From Scatavimonas merdigallinarum (GTDB lineage: Bacteria > Bacillota > Clostridia > Oscillospirales > Acutalibacteraceae): a stretch of 55,603 nt of DNA. This document shows, piece by piece, positions 34,257 through 42,908 of this stretch. The stretch lies in assembly GCA_018713055.1 (NCBI GenBank), contig DVFW01000046.1, positions 1 through 55,603 on the forward strand, in the 5' to 3' direction. How positions within the stretch are numbered: position 1 is the stretch's first letter; every line of letters begins with the position of its first letter. The translations under genes and the position numbers were made by a program. A model generated the notes under the pieces. The model did not search any database. It was not told the DNA's origin and saw nothing but the letters and a program-made list of their open reading frames with translations.

Positions 34257-34961
34257 TTATTCAACCAGAGTACCGATGCTCTCTCCGCAAACTGCAGAGA
34301 GGATGTTCTCCGGCTGCTCAATGCTAAACACCAGAATAGGAATGTTGTTGTCTTTACACAGTGAGGCGGCCGTACTGTCCATAACTCCCAAATCCTTATT
34401 CAAGACCTCATAGTAAGAAACCGTCTCATATTTCTTAGCCGCCGGATTTTTCTTGGGGTCGCAATCGTACACACCATCAACCATGGTTGCTTTCAGGATA
34501 ATTTCCGCATCTATCTCAGCTGCGCGCAGGGAAGCCGCCGTATCTGTAGAAAAAAACGGGTTTCCGGTACCACAGCCAAAAACAACGACCCGGCCTTTTT
34601 CCAGATGCCGCACCGCCCGATTGCGGATATATGGCTCTGCCACCTGCTGCATGGAAATTGCCGTCTGTACTCTGACATCCACACCCAGCTGCTCCAGAGC
34701 ATCTGCTACGCCCAGTGCATTGATCACAGTTGCCAGCATCCCCATATGATCCGCCCTGGTGCGATCCATCTTCCCACTGCTGCGGCCGCGCCAGAAGTTT
34801 CCGCCGCCAACTACAATGGCAACCTCCACACCCATGTCAACAAGCACTTTGATAGGCCGGCAGAATTGCAAAACCGTGTCAAAATCTATCCCATATTTTT
34901 TGTTGCCTGCCAAGGATTCTCCACTAAGCTTCAAAAGAATTCTTTTATACTTGGGCTCCAT
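34257..34961 (-). CDS. pyrH: UMP kinase
   Basis: A 234-residue amino-acid-kinase-fold enzyme phosphorylating UMP to UDP. Motifs are KRILLKLSGESLAG, VVGGGNFWRGR, MGMLATVINALGVADALE, VVFGCGTGNPFFSTDTAA and the LKATMVDGVYDCDPKKNP lid. It is the first gene of the long run that ends at the terminator at 22868-22900. Confidence 0.97.
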   Translation of the reverse strand: MEPKYKRILLKLSGESLAGNKKYGIDFDTVLQFCRPIKVLVDMGVEVAIVVGGGNFWRGRSSGKMDRTRADHMGMLATVINALGVADALEQLGVDVRVQTAISMQQVAEPYIRNRAVRHLEKGRVVVFGCGTGNPFFSTDTAASLRAAEIDAEIILKATMVDGVYDCDPKKNPAAKKYETVSYYEVLNKDLGVMDSTAASLCKDNNIPILVFSIEQPENILSAVCGESIGTLVE

Positions 34962-35015
34962 TTTTTCCAGTCCTTTCTATGGAATACGTTATAATTCTGT
35001 TAGTTTATCAGAATA

Positions 35016-35044
35016 ATGATACTATATCTTGTGTTCCATGTAAA
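35016..35044 (-). promoter_or_regulatory. promoter of the pyrH operon
   Basis: TTTACA (35039-35044) and TATCAT (35016-35021) have a 17-bp spacer, 54 bp before pyrH. No other clear promoter was seen down to polC. Confidence 0.6.
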
Positions 35045-35133
35045 GTAAAACCAGCAAATATTTCCCAATCTTCTAAAAATATTTTCAACTTTTCCTGTTA
35101 AAATGCAGTGCAGTTTTTAAAATGTTCGCTACA

Positions 35134-35164
35134 GAAAAAAGCGGGACGGCAACTCCGTCCCGCT
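35134..35164 (-). terminator. secG terminator
   Basis: Perfect 10-bp arms AGCGGGACGG (35140-35149) and CCGTCCCGCT (35155-35164) are followed on the minus strand by TTTTTT. Confidence 0.9.
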
Positions 35165-35183
35165 GTCACAATTACACAATAAA

Positions 35184-35429
35184 TTAAGAAAAAAATGCAA
35201 AGGCGTTCAGGCCAATAACAAGCAGCACAAAGCCGCCCGCAAAAACCTTTGTCCAACGTGAAAGGAACGCGTCAATAGAGCGCGCCTTATTTTTAGAAAA
35301 AAATGTATCGGCACCGCCGGTAACGACGCCAATTCCCTTCTGATGCCCCTCCTGCAAAATAATCACAATAATAATTGCAATGGAAAACAGCAGCATTACG
35401 CTGCCCATTACGTATTCCCAAACGCTCAT
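35184..35429 (-). CDS. secG: preprotein translocase subunit SecG
   Basis: An 81-residue protein with two transmembrane helices, the small partner of SecYE in protein export. The ILQEGHQKGIGVVTGGADTF loop corresponds to the family's ILLQxGKGxGLGxAFGG motif. It is the only gene between its own promoter and terminator. Confidence 0.9.
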   Translation of the reverse strand: MSVWEYVMGSVMLLFSIAIIIVIILQEGHQKGIGVVTGGADTFFSKNKARSIDAFLSRWTKVFAGGFVLLVIGLNAFAFFS

Positions 35430-35503
35430 ATTCTATAAACCTGTCCTTTCTAAAAGCTGTGCATAGGCACGGTACTTTTTAATCAAATATCAATAGCGCA
35501 ATT

Positions 35504-35532
35504 ATCATAGCATAAAAAGGCCGGTTTTGCAA
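35504..35532 (-). promoter_or_regulatory. secG promoter
   Basis: TTGCAA (35527-35532) and TATGAT (35504-35509) have a 17-bp spacer, starting 18 bp after the parC stop. No parC terminator was found, so some read-through from parC is possible. Confidence 0.6.
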
Positions 35533-35550
35533 GTTTTTTATCAAAATTTT

Positions 35551-37794
35551 TTAAAGCAGAGAAAGCTGTTGTGCTTTTGCATCTTCCGGCGTGGGCAGTG
35601 CGCCTGCCGCAGGCAGGCTTTTTGTACGGTAGCGGTTCGGCTTTGCAAACGTGTTTTCACGGTATGTTTCCATACGCATCAGCCGATGGCCTCTTTTCAG
35701 GGTCATCACAGCAACGCCCTGCGTGCTTCTGGTGGCCTTTGTATGCAACGCTCCCGTGTGCAGCAAAAGCATTCTGCCGCTTGAGGCCGTCAGCAAAAAC
35801 TCTGCGTCCTGTTCTGTAAAAGCAACGCTTACAAGCGGAGATTTGTCGCTGTATGCGTTTGCAAGCTTTTTGCGGTTTGTTTTTGTGGCATAAGCTGAAA
35901 GCGGCACTTTTGCAATTTTTCCGTTTTCAAACGCAAAAAGCAAAACGCCGGCATAATCTTTTGTAACGACCATACTCAGCGCAAGCTCCCCTTCATCCAT
36001 GGCAAGCCTGGCAGGGATATAATCGCCCAGCACGCTTGCCTTTGTATCTGCAAAATCAGAAGCCTTTGCTTTATAGACCTGGCACTTATTCGTGAAAAAC
36101 AAAAGCTCGGTTGCGTTTGTCGCTTCGCAGGTTTGCATGATGCTGTCGCCGTCTTTTAGCTTTTGTTCGCCTCCCATGCGCAGAGAAAGCGGCGTAATTT
36201 TTTTAAAATAACCGTCTTTTGTAAAAAACATGTGAACAGGGTAATCCGGTATTTCCTCCACATCTTCTTCCGCCTGAATATCCTGCGCATAAATTAAAAT
36301 ACTGCGCCTTGGCTGGCCGTATTTTTGCGCAACCTCCTGCAGTTCTTTTATAATAATGGATTGGACCTTTGACTTGCTTGCAAGCACAGCCTCCAAGTTA
36401 CGGATCTCTGCTTCTAAAGACTCTATTTCCTGCGTGCGTTTTAAGATAAATTCGCGGTTTAAATGGCGCAGTTTGATCTCTGCAACATATTCGGCCTGTA
36501 TTTCATCAATTCCAAAACCAATCATCAAATTGGGAACAACTTCGCTTTCCTCCTGCGTTTCACGCACAATTCTGACCGCTTTGTCAATATCAAGCAAAAT
36601 ACACTGCAATCCATAAAGCAAATGCAATTTATCCTTTTTTTTCTGCAAATCAAAGCAGGTCCTTCTTCGTACGCATTCAATGCGGAAGGCTGTCCATTCC
36701 TCCAGAAGCGCTTTGATCCCAAGCACCATCGGCACGCCGCCAACGAGCACATTAAAATTGCAGGAAAAGCTATCCTCCAACGTTGACATCCGAAAAAGTC
36801 GTTGCATCAGGCGGTCCGGATCTGCTCCCCTTTTCAGGTCAATGGTAATTTTCAAGCCGTCAAGGCCTGTTTCGTCGCGGATATCTGCAATTTCCTTAAT
36901 TTTACCACTTTTAACCAGGTCAACAACCTTTTCAATTACCGCTTCACAGGTGGTTGTAGGCGGAATTCCTGTAATATCAATGCAGTTTGCCGACCTATCA
37001 TACGCATATCTGGAACGAACTTTAAAGCTGCCACGCCCCGTACGGTAAATTTGATCAAAGGCCGCACGGTCATAAAGTATCTGCCCGCCGCCGGGAAAAT
37101 CCGGCGCAGGCAGTGTGGACGCCACGTCGTGCTGCGGGTCGCGCATCAGAGAAATTGTAGTCTCACAGACTTCTTTTAGGTTAAACGAGCAAATCGAGCT
37201 GGCCATACCTACCGCGATTCCAGTGTTTGCATTGACCAAAACAGAAGGATATGTCGCCGGTAAAAGCGTGGGTTCTTTAAGCGTATTGTCGTAATTATCG
37301 ACAAAATCAACAGTGTCCTTGTCTATATCGCGAAACAGTTCGTTGCATATGGGGTCAAGCTTTGCTTCCGTATATCTGGAAGCCGCCCAGGCCATATCTC
37401 TACTGTAAAATTTCCCGAAGTTTCCCTTGGAATCTATATAGGGATGCAACAGCGCCTCATACCCGCGGCTTAAACGGACCATCGTGTCGTAAATTGCTCT
37501 GTCGCCGTGCGGATTCAGCTTCATTGTCTGCCCTACTATATTGGCCGACTTGGTGCGCACCCCGCTTAAAAGGCCCATTTTATACATAGTATAAAGCAGC
37601 TTTCTGTGGCTGGGTTTAAAGCCGTCTATTTCCGGAATAGCCCTTGACAGGATTACGCTCATCGCATAAGGCATATAATTTTCTTCAAGCGTAACGGGAA
37701 TTTTCTGCTCTACAACCGCTCCTGCCCCCTCTATAATGCCATGCGTTCTTCCAGCGCTTTGCTGTTTGGGAGCCGCCTTTCTTCTTGGCGCCAT
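35551..37794 (-). CDS. parC: topoisomerase IV (gyrase-like) subunit A
   Basis: A 747-residue type IIA topoisomerase A subunit, which breaks and rejoins DNA to decatenate chromosomes. The catalytic tyrosine is Tyr141 in AWAASRYTEAKL. The QRDR region PHGDRAIYDTMVRLSR precedes it, and NTGIAVGMASSICSFNL is typical. C-terminal beta-propeller blades follow. The gene lies 35 nt after parE, behind GGAGTGA. It is in the ParC-like clostridial subgroup; a second gyrA should exist elsewhere. Confidence 0.93.
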   Translation of the reverse strand: MAPRRKAAPKQQSAGRTHGIIEGAGAVVEQKIPVTLEENYMPYAMSVILSRAIPEIDGFKPSHRKLLYTMYKMGLLSGVRTKSANIVGQTMKLNPHGDRAIYDTMVRLSRGYEALLHPYIDSKGNFGKFYSRDMAWAASRYTEAKLDPICNELFRDIDKDTVDFVDNYDNTLKEPTLLPATYPSVLVNANTGIAVGMASSICSFNLKEVCETTISLMRDPQHDVASTLPAPDFPGGGQILYDRAAFDQIYRTGRGSFKVRSRYAYDRSANCIDITGIPPTTTCEAVIEKVVDLVKSGKIKEIADIRDETGLDGLKITIDLKRGADPDRLMQRLFRMSTLEDSFSCNFNVLVGGVPMVLGIKALLEEWTAFRIECVRRRTCFDLQKKKDKLHLLYGLQCILLDIDKAVRIVRETQEESEVVPNLMIGFGIDEIQAEYVAEIKLRHLNREFILKRTQEIESLEAEIRNLEAVLASKSKVQSIIIKELQEVAQKYGQPRRSILIYAQDIQAEEDVEEIPDYPVHMFFTKDGYFKKITPLSLRMGGEQKLKDGDSIMQTCEATNATELLFFTNKCQVYKAKASDFADTKASVLGDYIPARLAMDEGELALSMVVTKDYAGVLLFAFENGKIAKVPLSAYATKTNRKKLANAYSDKSPLVSVAFTEQDAEFLLTASSGRMLLLHTGALHTKATRSTQGVAVMTLKRGHRLMRMETYRENTFAKPNRYRTKSLPAAGALPTPEDAKAQQLSLL

Positions 37795-37829
37795 TTTTAA
37801 TCACTCCAATTTATTGTCTTTCTTGAAAG

Positions 37830-39818
37830 TCAGCTTACGTCGAGGTCATGCATATAATGGCTGCCATTGTCGATAATAAACTGCTTTCTTCCCGCCAGGT
37901 TATCCCCCAAAAGAACATCGAACATGGCGAAGGTTTTGTCTGCTTCATCCGGCAAGACTTTGATCAGGCGACGTGTTTTCGGGTTCATGGTGGTTAGGTT
38001 CATCATATCCGGTTCATTTTCGCCCAATCCTTTGGAACGTTGTATGGTAAACTTGCTGTCGCCGATTTTGCCTAGATATTTCTCCTTTTCCGCCTCTGTA
38101 TAGGCAAAATAAATTTCATTTTTACTGGTAATCTCATACAGCGGCGATTCCGCTATAAACACCTTGCCCGCTTCGATCAGCGTGGGCGTCAGCCTGTAAA
38201 GCATTGTCAAGAGCAGCGTTCTGATCTGAAAGCCGTCGACGTCTGCATCTGTACATAAAATGATTTTGCTCCAGCGTAGCAGATTAATATCAAACGAAGA
38301 CAGGTCTTTGTTTGCCTTTGATTTTACCTGCACACCGCAGCCAAGCACCTTCAGCAGATCGGTAATAATATCATTTTTAAAAATTTTGTCGTAGTCTGCT
38401 TTCAGGCAGTTTAAAATTTTTCCGCGTATAGGGATAATCGCCTGAAAATCCGGGTCGCGCGCCTGCTTGCAGGCGCCCAGCGCCGAGTCGCCCTCCACAA
38501 TAAACAGTTCCCGCTGCTCCACATCCTTACTGCGACAATCGACAAATTTCGGCACCCGGCCGGTCATATCCATATTGCCCGTGAGCTTTTTTTTGATATT
38601 CAGCCTGGTTTTTTCCGCATCTTCACGGCTGCGCTTATTGATCAGCACCTGGTTTCCAATCCGTTCGGCCTCGATTGGGTTTTCTATAAAATAAATTTCC
38701 AGTTGGCGACGCAGCACCTCCGTCATGGCATCTTGTATTCCCTTATTGGTAATCGCCTTTTTTGTCTGGTTCTCATACGAGGTCACACTGGAAAACGACG
38801 AAATGACAATTACAAGACAGTCTTCCACATCGCCGAAATTGATCTTGCTTTCATTCTTGGTATATTTGCCGTTTTGCTTTAAGTATGCGTCAATCTGATA
38901 AACAAAAGCGTTTTTTACTGCCTTTTCCGGCGCGCCGCCATGCTCCAGCCAACTGGAGTTATGGTAGTATTCCGCCAGCTTTACTTTATTGGAAAAGGCC
39001 AGCGCAAAGTGCATTTTTACTTTATATTGCGGCTTGTCCTCCCTGTCGCGCACCATACGTTCCGCCTGCCAGGACTGAATGCCGGACAACGCATCCTCCC
39101 CCACCACTTCACGTACATGGTCAGTAATGCCTTCTTTATAATAAAACTGCTGCGTTTCAAAGGAGTTGCCTTTTTGATTTCTGAAAAGGAAAGTAATGCC
39201 TGCATTGACAATTGCCTGGCGTTTTAAAATGTCTGCAAAATATTCAGGCTGTACGTCAATGTCGGTAAAGACGGCAAGATCCGGCTTCCAATGAATTTTT
39301 GTTCCGGTATCTTTTTTATGATAAGGTTCTTTCTTTAACCCGCCGATATTTTCTCCCTGTTCAAAATGCAGTAAATACCGGTACCCGTCGCGGCGAATGT
39401 CTACATCCATATATTCTGAAGCGTACTGCGTTGAGCAAAGCCCAAGCCCGTTTAAACCCAGAGAAAATTCATAACTCTGGCCTTCGCTGTTATGATATTT
39501 GCCACCTGCGTACAGTTCACAGAACACAAGCTCCCAGTTAAAGCATTTTTCATTGTTGTTATAGTCAACCGGTATGCCTCGCCCATGGTCCTCAATTTCT
39601 ATGGAGCAGTCTGCAAAACGGGTAATGGTAATTGTTTTTCCATAACCTTCTCTGGCTTCGTCAATGGAGTTTGAAAGAATCTCAAATACAGAATGCCGGC
39701 ATCCTTCTATTCCGTCGGATCCAAAAATAACCGCCGGCCTTTTCCGGACCCGGTCGGCGCCTTTGAGTGAAGAGATACTATCATTGCCGTATTCCTGCTT
39801 TGTGTTTTTTCCTGCCAT
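37830..39818 (-). CDS. parE: topoisomerase IV (gyrase-like) subunit B
   Basis: A 662-residue ATPase subunit. The GHKL ATP site is visible in FEILSNSIDEAREGYGK, EIEDHGRGIPVDY and LGLNGLGL. The Toprim domain has LFIVEGDSALGACKQARD, the metal-binding acidic motif LCTDADVDGFQIRTL and RSKGLGENEPDMM. The start is the ATG at 39818 after AAAGGAATC; the longer frame would overlap uvrB. It forms one unit with uvrB (37-nt gap) and parC. Confidence 0.94.
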   Translation of the reverse strand: MAGKNTKQEYGNDSISSLKGADRVRKRPAVIFGSDGIEGCRHSVFEILSNSIDEAREGYGKTITITRFADCSIEIEDHGRGIPVDYNNNEKCFNWELVFCELYAGGKYHNSEGQSYEFSLGLNGLGLCSTQYASEYMDVDIRRDGYRYLLHFEQGENIGGLKKEPYHKKDTGTKIHWKPDLAVFTDIDVQPEYFADILKRQAIVNAGITFLFRNQKGNSFETQQFYYKEGITDHVREVVGEDALSGIQSWQAERMVRDREDKPQYKVKMHFALAFSNKVKLAEYYHNSSWLEHGGAPEKAVKNAFVYQIDAYLKQNGKYTKNESKINFGDVEDCLVIVISSFSSVTSYENQTKKAITNKGIQDAMTEVLRRQLEIYFIENPIEAERIGNQVLINKRSREDAEKTRLNIKKKLTGNMDMTGRVPKFVDCRSKDVEQRELFIVEGDSALGACKQARDPDFQAIIPIRGKILNCLKADYDKIFKNDIITDLLKVLGCGVQVKSKANKDLSSFDINLLRWSKIILCTDADVDGFQIRTLLLTMLYRLTPTLIEAGKVFIAESPLYEITSKNEIYFAYTEAEKEKYLGKIGDSKFTIQRSKGLGENEPDMMNLTTMNPKTRRLIKVLPDEADKTFAMFDVLLGDNLAGRKQFIIDNGSHYMHDLDVS

Positions 39819-39855
39819 ACTGTAGATTCCTTTCTCTGCTTTGAAAAACAGGCAA

Positions 39856-41829
39856 TTATTTTTCGCCCTGGAGTTTTTTAATTTTGTCGCGCAGATAGGC
39901 CGCGTGTTCAAATTCCAAAAGCTTCGCAGCCGCTTTCATTTCTTTGGTCAACGCTTCTATCATCTGCTGTTTTTCTGCTTTTGTCAAGCGTTTTTTCGTT
40001 TTTTTGCCGTCGTCCACATGCGTGGAGATTTCAAGAATTTCCGACACTTTTTTTACAATGGTGGTTGGTACAATGCCGTGGCTTTGGTTATACGCTTCCT
40101 GTATTGTCCGGCGGCGCAGCGTTTCACAAATTGCATTTTCCATGGAGGGCGTCACGCTGTCTGCATACATGATAACTTCCCCCCGGGCGTTTCGGGCTGC
40201 CCGGCCTATCGTTTGGATCAGCGAACGCTCACTTCTTAAAAAGCCTTCCTTGTCGGCGTCCAGAATGGCAACGAGCGAAACCTCCGGGATATCAAGCCCC
40301 TCCCGCAGAAGATTGATTCCGACCAAAACGTCAAATGATCCCAAGCGCAGGTCGCGGATAATCTCCATACGTTCGACCGTATCAATATCGTGATGCATAT
40401 AGCGAACACGAATCCCCATCGTTTCGAGATAAGCAGTCAGGTCTTCCGCCATTTTTTTGGTGAGCGTTGTCACCAACACTCTTTCATTTCGTGCTGTACG
40501 CAGATTGATTTCAGAAATCAGGTCGTCCATCTGCCCGTGTGTTGGGCGTACGGAAACGTTTGGATCAAGCAGCCCTGTAGGTCGTATGACCTGCTGGACA
40601 ATCTGCATGCTTTTCTCTTTTTCAAGCTCACCCGGTGTGGCGCTTACAAAAACAACCTGGTTGATGCGGGAATAGAATTCATCAAAATTCAGCGGCCGGT
40701 TGTCAAAGGCAGACGGAAGACGAAAGCCGTATTCGACCAGGCTTTCCTTGCGTGCCCGGTCGCCTGCATACATGCCGCGCACTTGCGGCAGCGTAACATG
40801 CGACTCGTCCACAAATAGCAGAAAATCCTTTGGAAAATAATCTAAAAGCGTATAGGGCGCGCTACCCGGCGCCCGGCCCGCAAGTACCCTGGAATAGTTT
40901 TCAATACCGGTACAAAAACCAATTTCCTGTAGCATTTCTATGTCGTAGCGTGTCCGCTGCTCTATACGCTGGGCCTCCAGCAGCTTTCCCTGCTGCCGAA
41001 AATAAGCAAGCCGCTCCTCCAACTCTTTTTCAAGCTGCACAATCGCCGCTTTCATTTTGTCCTGCGGGACAATATAGTGCGAAGCGGGATAAATTGCTAC
41101 ATGGCGCAAATGCGCGATCAGCTCGCCGGTAACAGGGTTAATTTCCGAAATCCGGTCGATTTCATCCCCAAAAAATTCCACCCGTATAATATTCCCGCCG
41201 GAAGAAGCGGGAACCACCTCGACGACGTCGCCCCTGACCCGAAATTTATTTCTGACCATATTGACGTCGTTTCTTTCATATTGCAGTTCCACAAGTTTTT
41301 TTAAAAGGTCATCACGTTTTTTCTGCATACCGGGGCGCAGTGAAATGACCATGGTGCGATAATCAATTGGATTCCCCAGGCTGTAAATACAGGAAACAGA
41401 AGAAACAATAATTACATCTCTGCGTTCGGAAAGCGCAAGCGTCGCGCTATGGCGCAATTTATCAATTTCGTCGTTGATTGCGCTGTCTTTTTCTATATAT
41501 GTGTCTGTGTGCGGAATATACGCTTCCGGCTGGTAATAGTCATAATAGGACACAAAATACTCAACTGCATTGTTTGGGAAAAATTCCTTAAATTCTGAAC
41601 AAAGCTGGGCTGCCAGCGTCTTATTATGTGCCAAAACCAGCGTAGGCCTATTCACCTGCGCAATGACATTGGCCATGGTAAATGTTTTGCCGGAGCCCGT
41701 AACCCCCAGCAGCGTCTGCTCTTTGTCGCCTTTTTTGATGCCTTCTACAAGTTTTTCAATCGCCTGCGGTTGGTCGCCGGTAGGCTTATATTTTGATACC
41801 AGCTTAAATGGCTGATTGTTTTTTTCCAT
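39856..41829 (-). CDS. uvrB: excinuclease ABC subunit B
   Basis: A 657-residue helicase-like subunit of nucleotide excision repair. Walker A GVTGSGKT is at residues 42-49, then the DNA-gripping beta-hairpin YYDYYQPEAYIPHTDTYIEK, LFVDESHVTLPQ, the C-terminal helicase motifs QTIGRAARNARG and a terminal UVR domain (KLLEFEHAAYLRDKIKKL) that contacts UvrC. The ATG at 41829 follows GGGAG. uvrA is not adjacent. Confidence 0.97.
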   Translation of the reverse strand: MEKNNQPFKLVSKYKPTGDQPQAIEKLVEGIKKGDKEQTLLGVTGSGKTFTMANVIAQVNRPTLVLAHNKTLAAQLCSEFKEFFPNNAVEYFVSYYDYYQPEAYIPHTDTYIEKDSAINDEIDKLRHSATLALSERRDVIIVSSVSCIYSLGNPIDYRTMVISLRPGMQKKRDDLLKKLVELQYERNDVNMVRNKFRVRGDVVEVVPASSGGNIIRVEFFGDEIDRISEINPVTGELIAHLRHVAIYPASHYIVPQDKMKAAIVQLEKELEERLAYFRQQGKLLEAQRIEQRTRYDIEMLQEIGFCTGIENYSRVLAGRAPGSAPYTLLDYFPKDFLLFVDESHVTLPQVRGMYAGDRARKESLVEYGFRLPSAFDNRPLNFDEFYSRINQVVFVSATPGELEKEKSMQIVQQVIRPTGLLDPNVSVRPTHGQMDDLISEINLRTARNERVLVTTLTKKMAEDLTAYLETMGIRVRYMHHDIDTVERMEIIRDLRLGSFDVLVGINLLREGLDIPEVSLVAILDADKEGFLRSERSLIQTIGRAARNARGEVIMYADSVTPSMENAICETLRRRTIQEAYNQSHGIVPTTIVKKVSEILEISTHVDDGKKTKKRLTKAEKQQMIEALTKEMKAAAKLLEFEHAAYLRDKIKKLQGEK

Positions 41830-41866
41830 ATATACACTCCCTACTATCATTACTATTCGCCCCGGA

Positions 41867-41927
41867 ATTCGTGTAATTGAGGCTTTTCACAGTCCAAAAA
41901 GTATGCTAAAATACGGATTACACGAAT
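41867..41927. repeat. long-spaced perfect inverted repeat upstream of uvrB
   Basis: ATTCGTGTAAT (41867-41877) and ATTACACGAAT (41917-41927) are perfect 11-bp arms with 39 bp between. The repeat lies in the uvrB promoter region and next to element debris. It could be a two-site operator or an element end. Confidence 0.5.
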
Positions 41928-41929
41928 CA

Positions 41930-42385
41930 AGTCATTAAAATGAAGTTTTCCGACTGGGCGGCACGAGGCAACACAGGGCATAAATTCAATATTTTATTAT
42001 AACATAAAAAGGTGCAAAACACAAAACAAACCAACTCTCGCTGCGTAAGCAATAAAAACCGGCTATCCCCCTCCCCCCAGACTTTTTGATACATCTGCCC
42101 ATATGTAACCGCCCTTTATTGATAACTAACAGGCAGAGCAGGGTAAACGCTTTGGTGTTCAGTTTCATTTTCCGCTGGTTATGGTGTATTTTCCGGCAAT
42201 CCGGGTGATTTACAAGCCGGGAAGAAACAAGAGTGGTCTGAGTCAATCTCCCAGATTTTTAGTTCCGGGTGTAACCTTTAGTATCCCAAAAAAATATATA
42301 TGTTGATGCATATCGTTGAGAATGCAGTGGGGGAATAGGAACAGGAATCCGGCATGGGACCGTAGGAGGTGGAACACATTTGTAA
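41930..42385. other. non-coding scar between uvrB and the RHH remnants
   Basis: The 41830-42385 gap has no gene I can support. Short frames here, including one of 86 codons on the minus strand, lack ribosome binding sites and recognisable domains. From about 42250 onward a continuous plus-strand segment leads into the two ribbon-helix-helix-like remnants, with an AGGAGG at 42365-42370, so this part probably derives from a mobile element. Confidence 0.4.
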
Positions 42386-42520
42386 CTGGAAATTGAGATT
42401 CCGGAAGAACTGATGGAACCGCTGCTGTTCCAGGCAGCCATCGAGGAAGTATCGGCGGAGGAAATCGTGGTAAGGGCAATCCAAAGATTTATGGAAAGAG
42501 GTGAAGATGGCGGCTGCTAA
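42386..42520 (+). pseudogene. remnant of a small RHH-type/antitoxin-like gene of a mobile element
   Basis: A 44-codon frame right after a TAA, with no ATG, GTG or TTG start; only a CTG is possible. It reads EIEIPEELMEPLLFQA, then an EEIVVRAIQRF helix, like small DNA-binding antitoxin-type proteins of conjugative elements. It overlaps the start of the next frame by 14 nt, as in a translationally coupled pair. Lack of a start suggests decay. Confidence 0.4.
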
Positions 42521-42818
42521 CGGAAAAAAAGGGATTACAGTCAAAGCCGATGAGCAGCTTCATGCAGAGGTTACCCAATATCTGCAAAGTCACGGGATGA
42601 CGATGTCAGAGCTTGTGGCAATGGCCCTGCAGGATGCGCTGCATCCGAAAAATGATATGAAAGAAGGGAAAACTATGGGAAACATGAGAACCTTGGCGTT
42701 TCAGGTACCGAAAGATCTGTTCCAGCGGATCAAGGACTACCTGCACCGCAACAACATGACACAAAAGGAGTTTTTATTCTTTCCTATTCGTTTAAGCTCT
42801 TTTGAACCACTCGCCTAG
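42507..42818 (+). pseudogene. ribbon-helix-helix-like element protein, 3' end replaced
   Basis: The ATG at 42507 follows AGAGG. The product has two similar helical repeats: ITVKADEQLHAEVTQYLQSH with GMTMSELVAMAL, then LAFQVPKDLFQRIKDYLHRN with NMTQKEF. This matches small proteins encoded on clostridial integrative conjugative elements. After NMTQKEF the frame continues into unrelated LFFPIRLSSFEPLA and stops in the terminator, so the original C-terminus appears lost at a junction near 42772. Confidence 0.5.
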
Positions 42819-42835
42819 CGAGTGGTTTTATTTTT
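42805..42835 (+). terminator. terminator after the RHH remnant
   Basis: Perfect 10-bp arms AACCACTCGC (42805-42814) and GCGAGTGGTT (42818-42827) are followed by TTTTATTTTT-type sequence. Confidence 0.8.
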
Positions 42836-42837
42836 AC

Positions 42838-42875
42838 AAAAACTGCCGCAGTAAATAAGAACTACGGCAGTTTTT
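42838..42875 (-). terminator. terminator of the GH13_36-like amylase gene
   Basis: 14-bp arms at 42838-42851 and 42862-42875, with a pairing fully satisfied (one G-U) only in the minus-strand RNA, are followed there by TTTTTG. It lies 33 bp past the stop codon. Confidence 0.8.
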
Positions 42876-42908
42876 ATATTACATTTTTCGAGAATAAATC
42901 GCCGGCAA

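Noticed and set aside
41830..41985. Clear sigma-A promoter for uvrB
   Set aside because: TTGATT upstream is followed by -10-like hexamers only at 19-20 bp; too weak to list.
41986..42246. Open frame of 86 codons on the minus strand between uvrB and the amylase
   Set aside because: No ribosome binding site, odd composition, no domain. Treated as part of the scar.
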